DNA from: Verrucomicrobiales bacterium
GTDB taxonomy: Bacteria; Verrucomicrobiota; Verrucomicrobiia; Verrucomicrobiales; DEV007
Reading direction: 5' to 3'
Length of the DNA: 8,125 nt
Assembly (NCBI GenBank): GCA_023253615.1
Contig: JALRFZ010000476.1
Coordinates: forward strand, 1-8,125
A program made the translations under genes and the position numbers. Shown one piece after another: positions 5,349 to 8,125 of this stretch. The notes beneath the pieces were generated by a model. It saw only the letters and a list, made by a program, of their open reading frames with translations, did not search any database and was not told where the DNA came from. The stretch's first letter is position 1; every line of letters begins with the position of its first letter.

Positions 5349-8125
<2,777 letters not shown>

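Overview
The window is high-GC chromosomal DNA, most likely from the PVC group (Verrucomicrobiota, or possibly Planctomycetota). The main evidence is a large secreted protein with the planctomycete-type cytochrome c / DUF1549 / DUF1553 architecture (5349 to the window end), next to a secreted family S1 sulfatase (2480-3899). That pairing is typical of polysaccharide-degrading PVC bacteria. The assignment rests on gene content only.

Layout, left to right. (1) 1-331: the 3' end of clpP on the + strand, closed by a strong intrinsic terminator. (2) 346-2044: four genes on the - strand, transcribed right to left. They are a metallo-beta-lactamase-fold hydrolase, a small two-helix membrane protein, and a VapB/VapC (FitAB-like) toxin-antitoxin pair with its own promoter and a 25-bp near-perfect palindromic operator. 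(3) 2127-2435: a small tandem zinc-ribbon protein on the + strand, divergent from the hydrolase. (4) 2480-3899 and 3976-5088: the sulfatase and, upstream of it on the same strand, a serine hydrolase of the beta-lactamase/penicillin-binding fold. (5) 5089-5348: a divergent intergenic region with a perfect 34-bp palindrome. (6) 5349-8125: the cytochrome c/DUF1549/DUF1553 protein on the + strand, running off the window.

The two largest genes each carry one single-base indel near the 3' end of what is visible: an extra base in a G5 run of the sulfatase, and a missing base near 8057 in the cytochrome protein. In both cases the correct family sequence resumes in the adjacent frame. Consensus or assembly error is the simplest explanation, though real decay or programmed variation cannot be excluded from one sequence.

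Functionally, the secreted sulfatase and the large surface or periplasmic protein fit breakdown of sulfated glycans. The toxin-antitoxin pair, the zinc-ribbon protein and the hydrolase are ordinary accessory or housekeeping genes. I found no CRISPR array, tRNA, rRNA, transposase or clearly undescribed multi-gene system. The most informative non-coding signals are the vapBC promoter/operator, with a predicted leaderless start, and the 34-bp palindrome.
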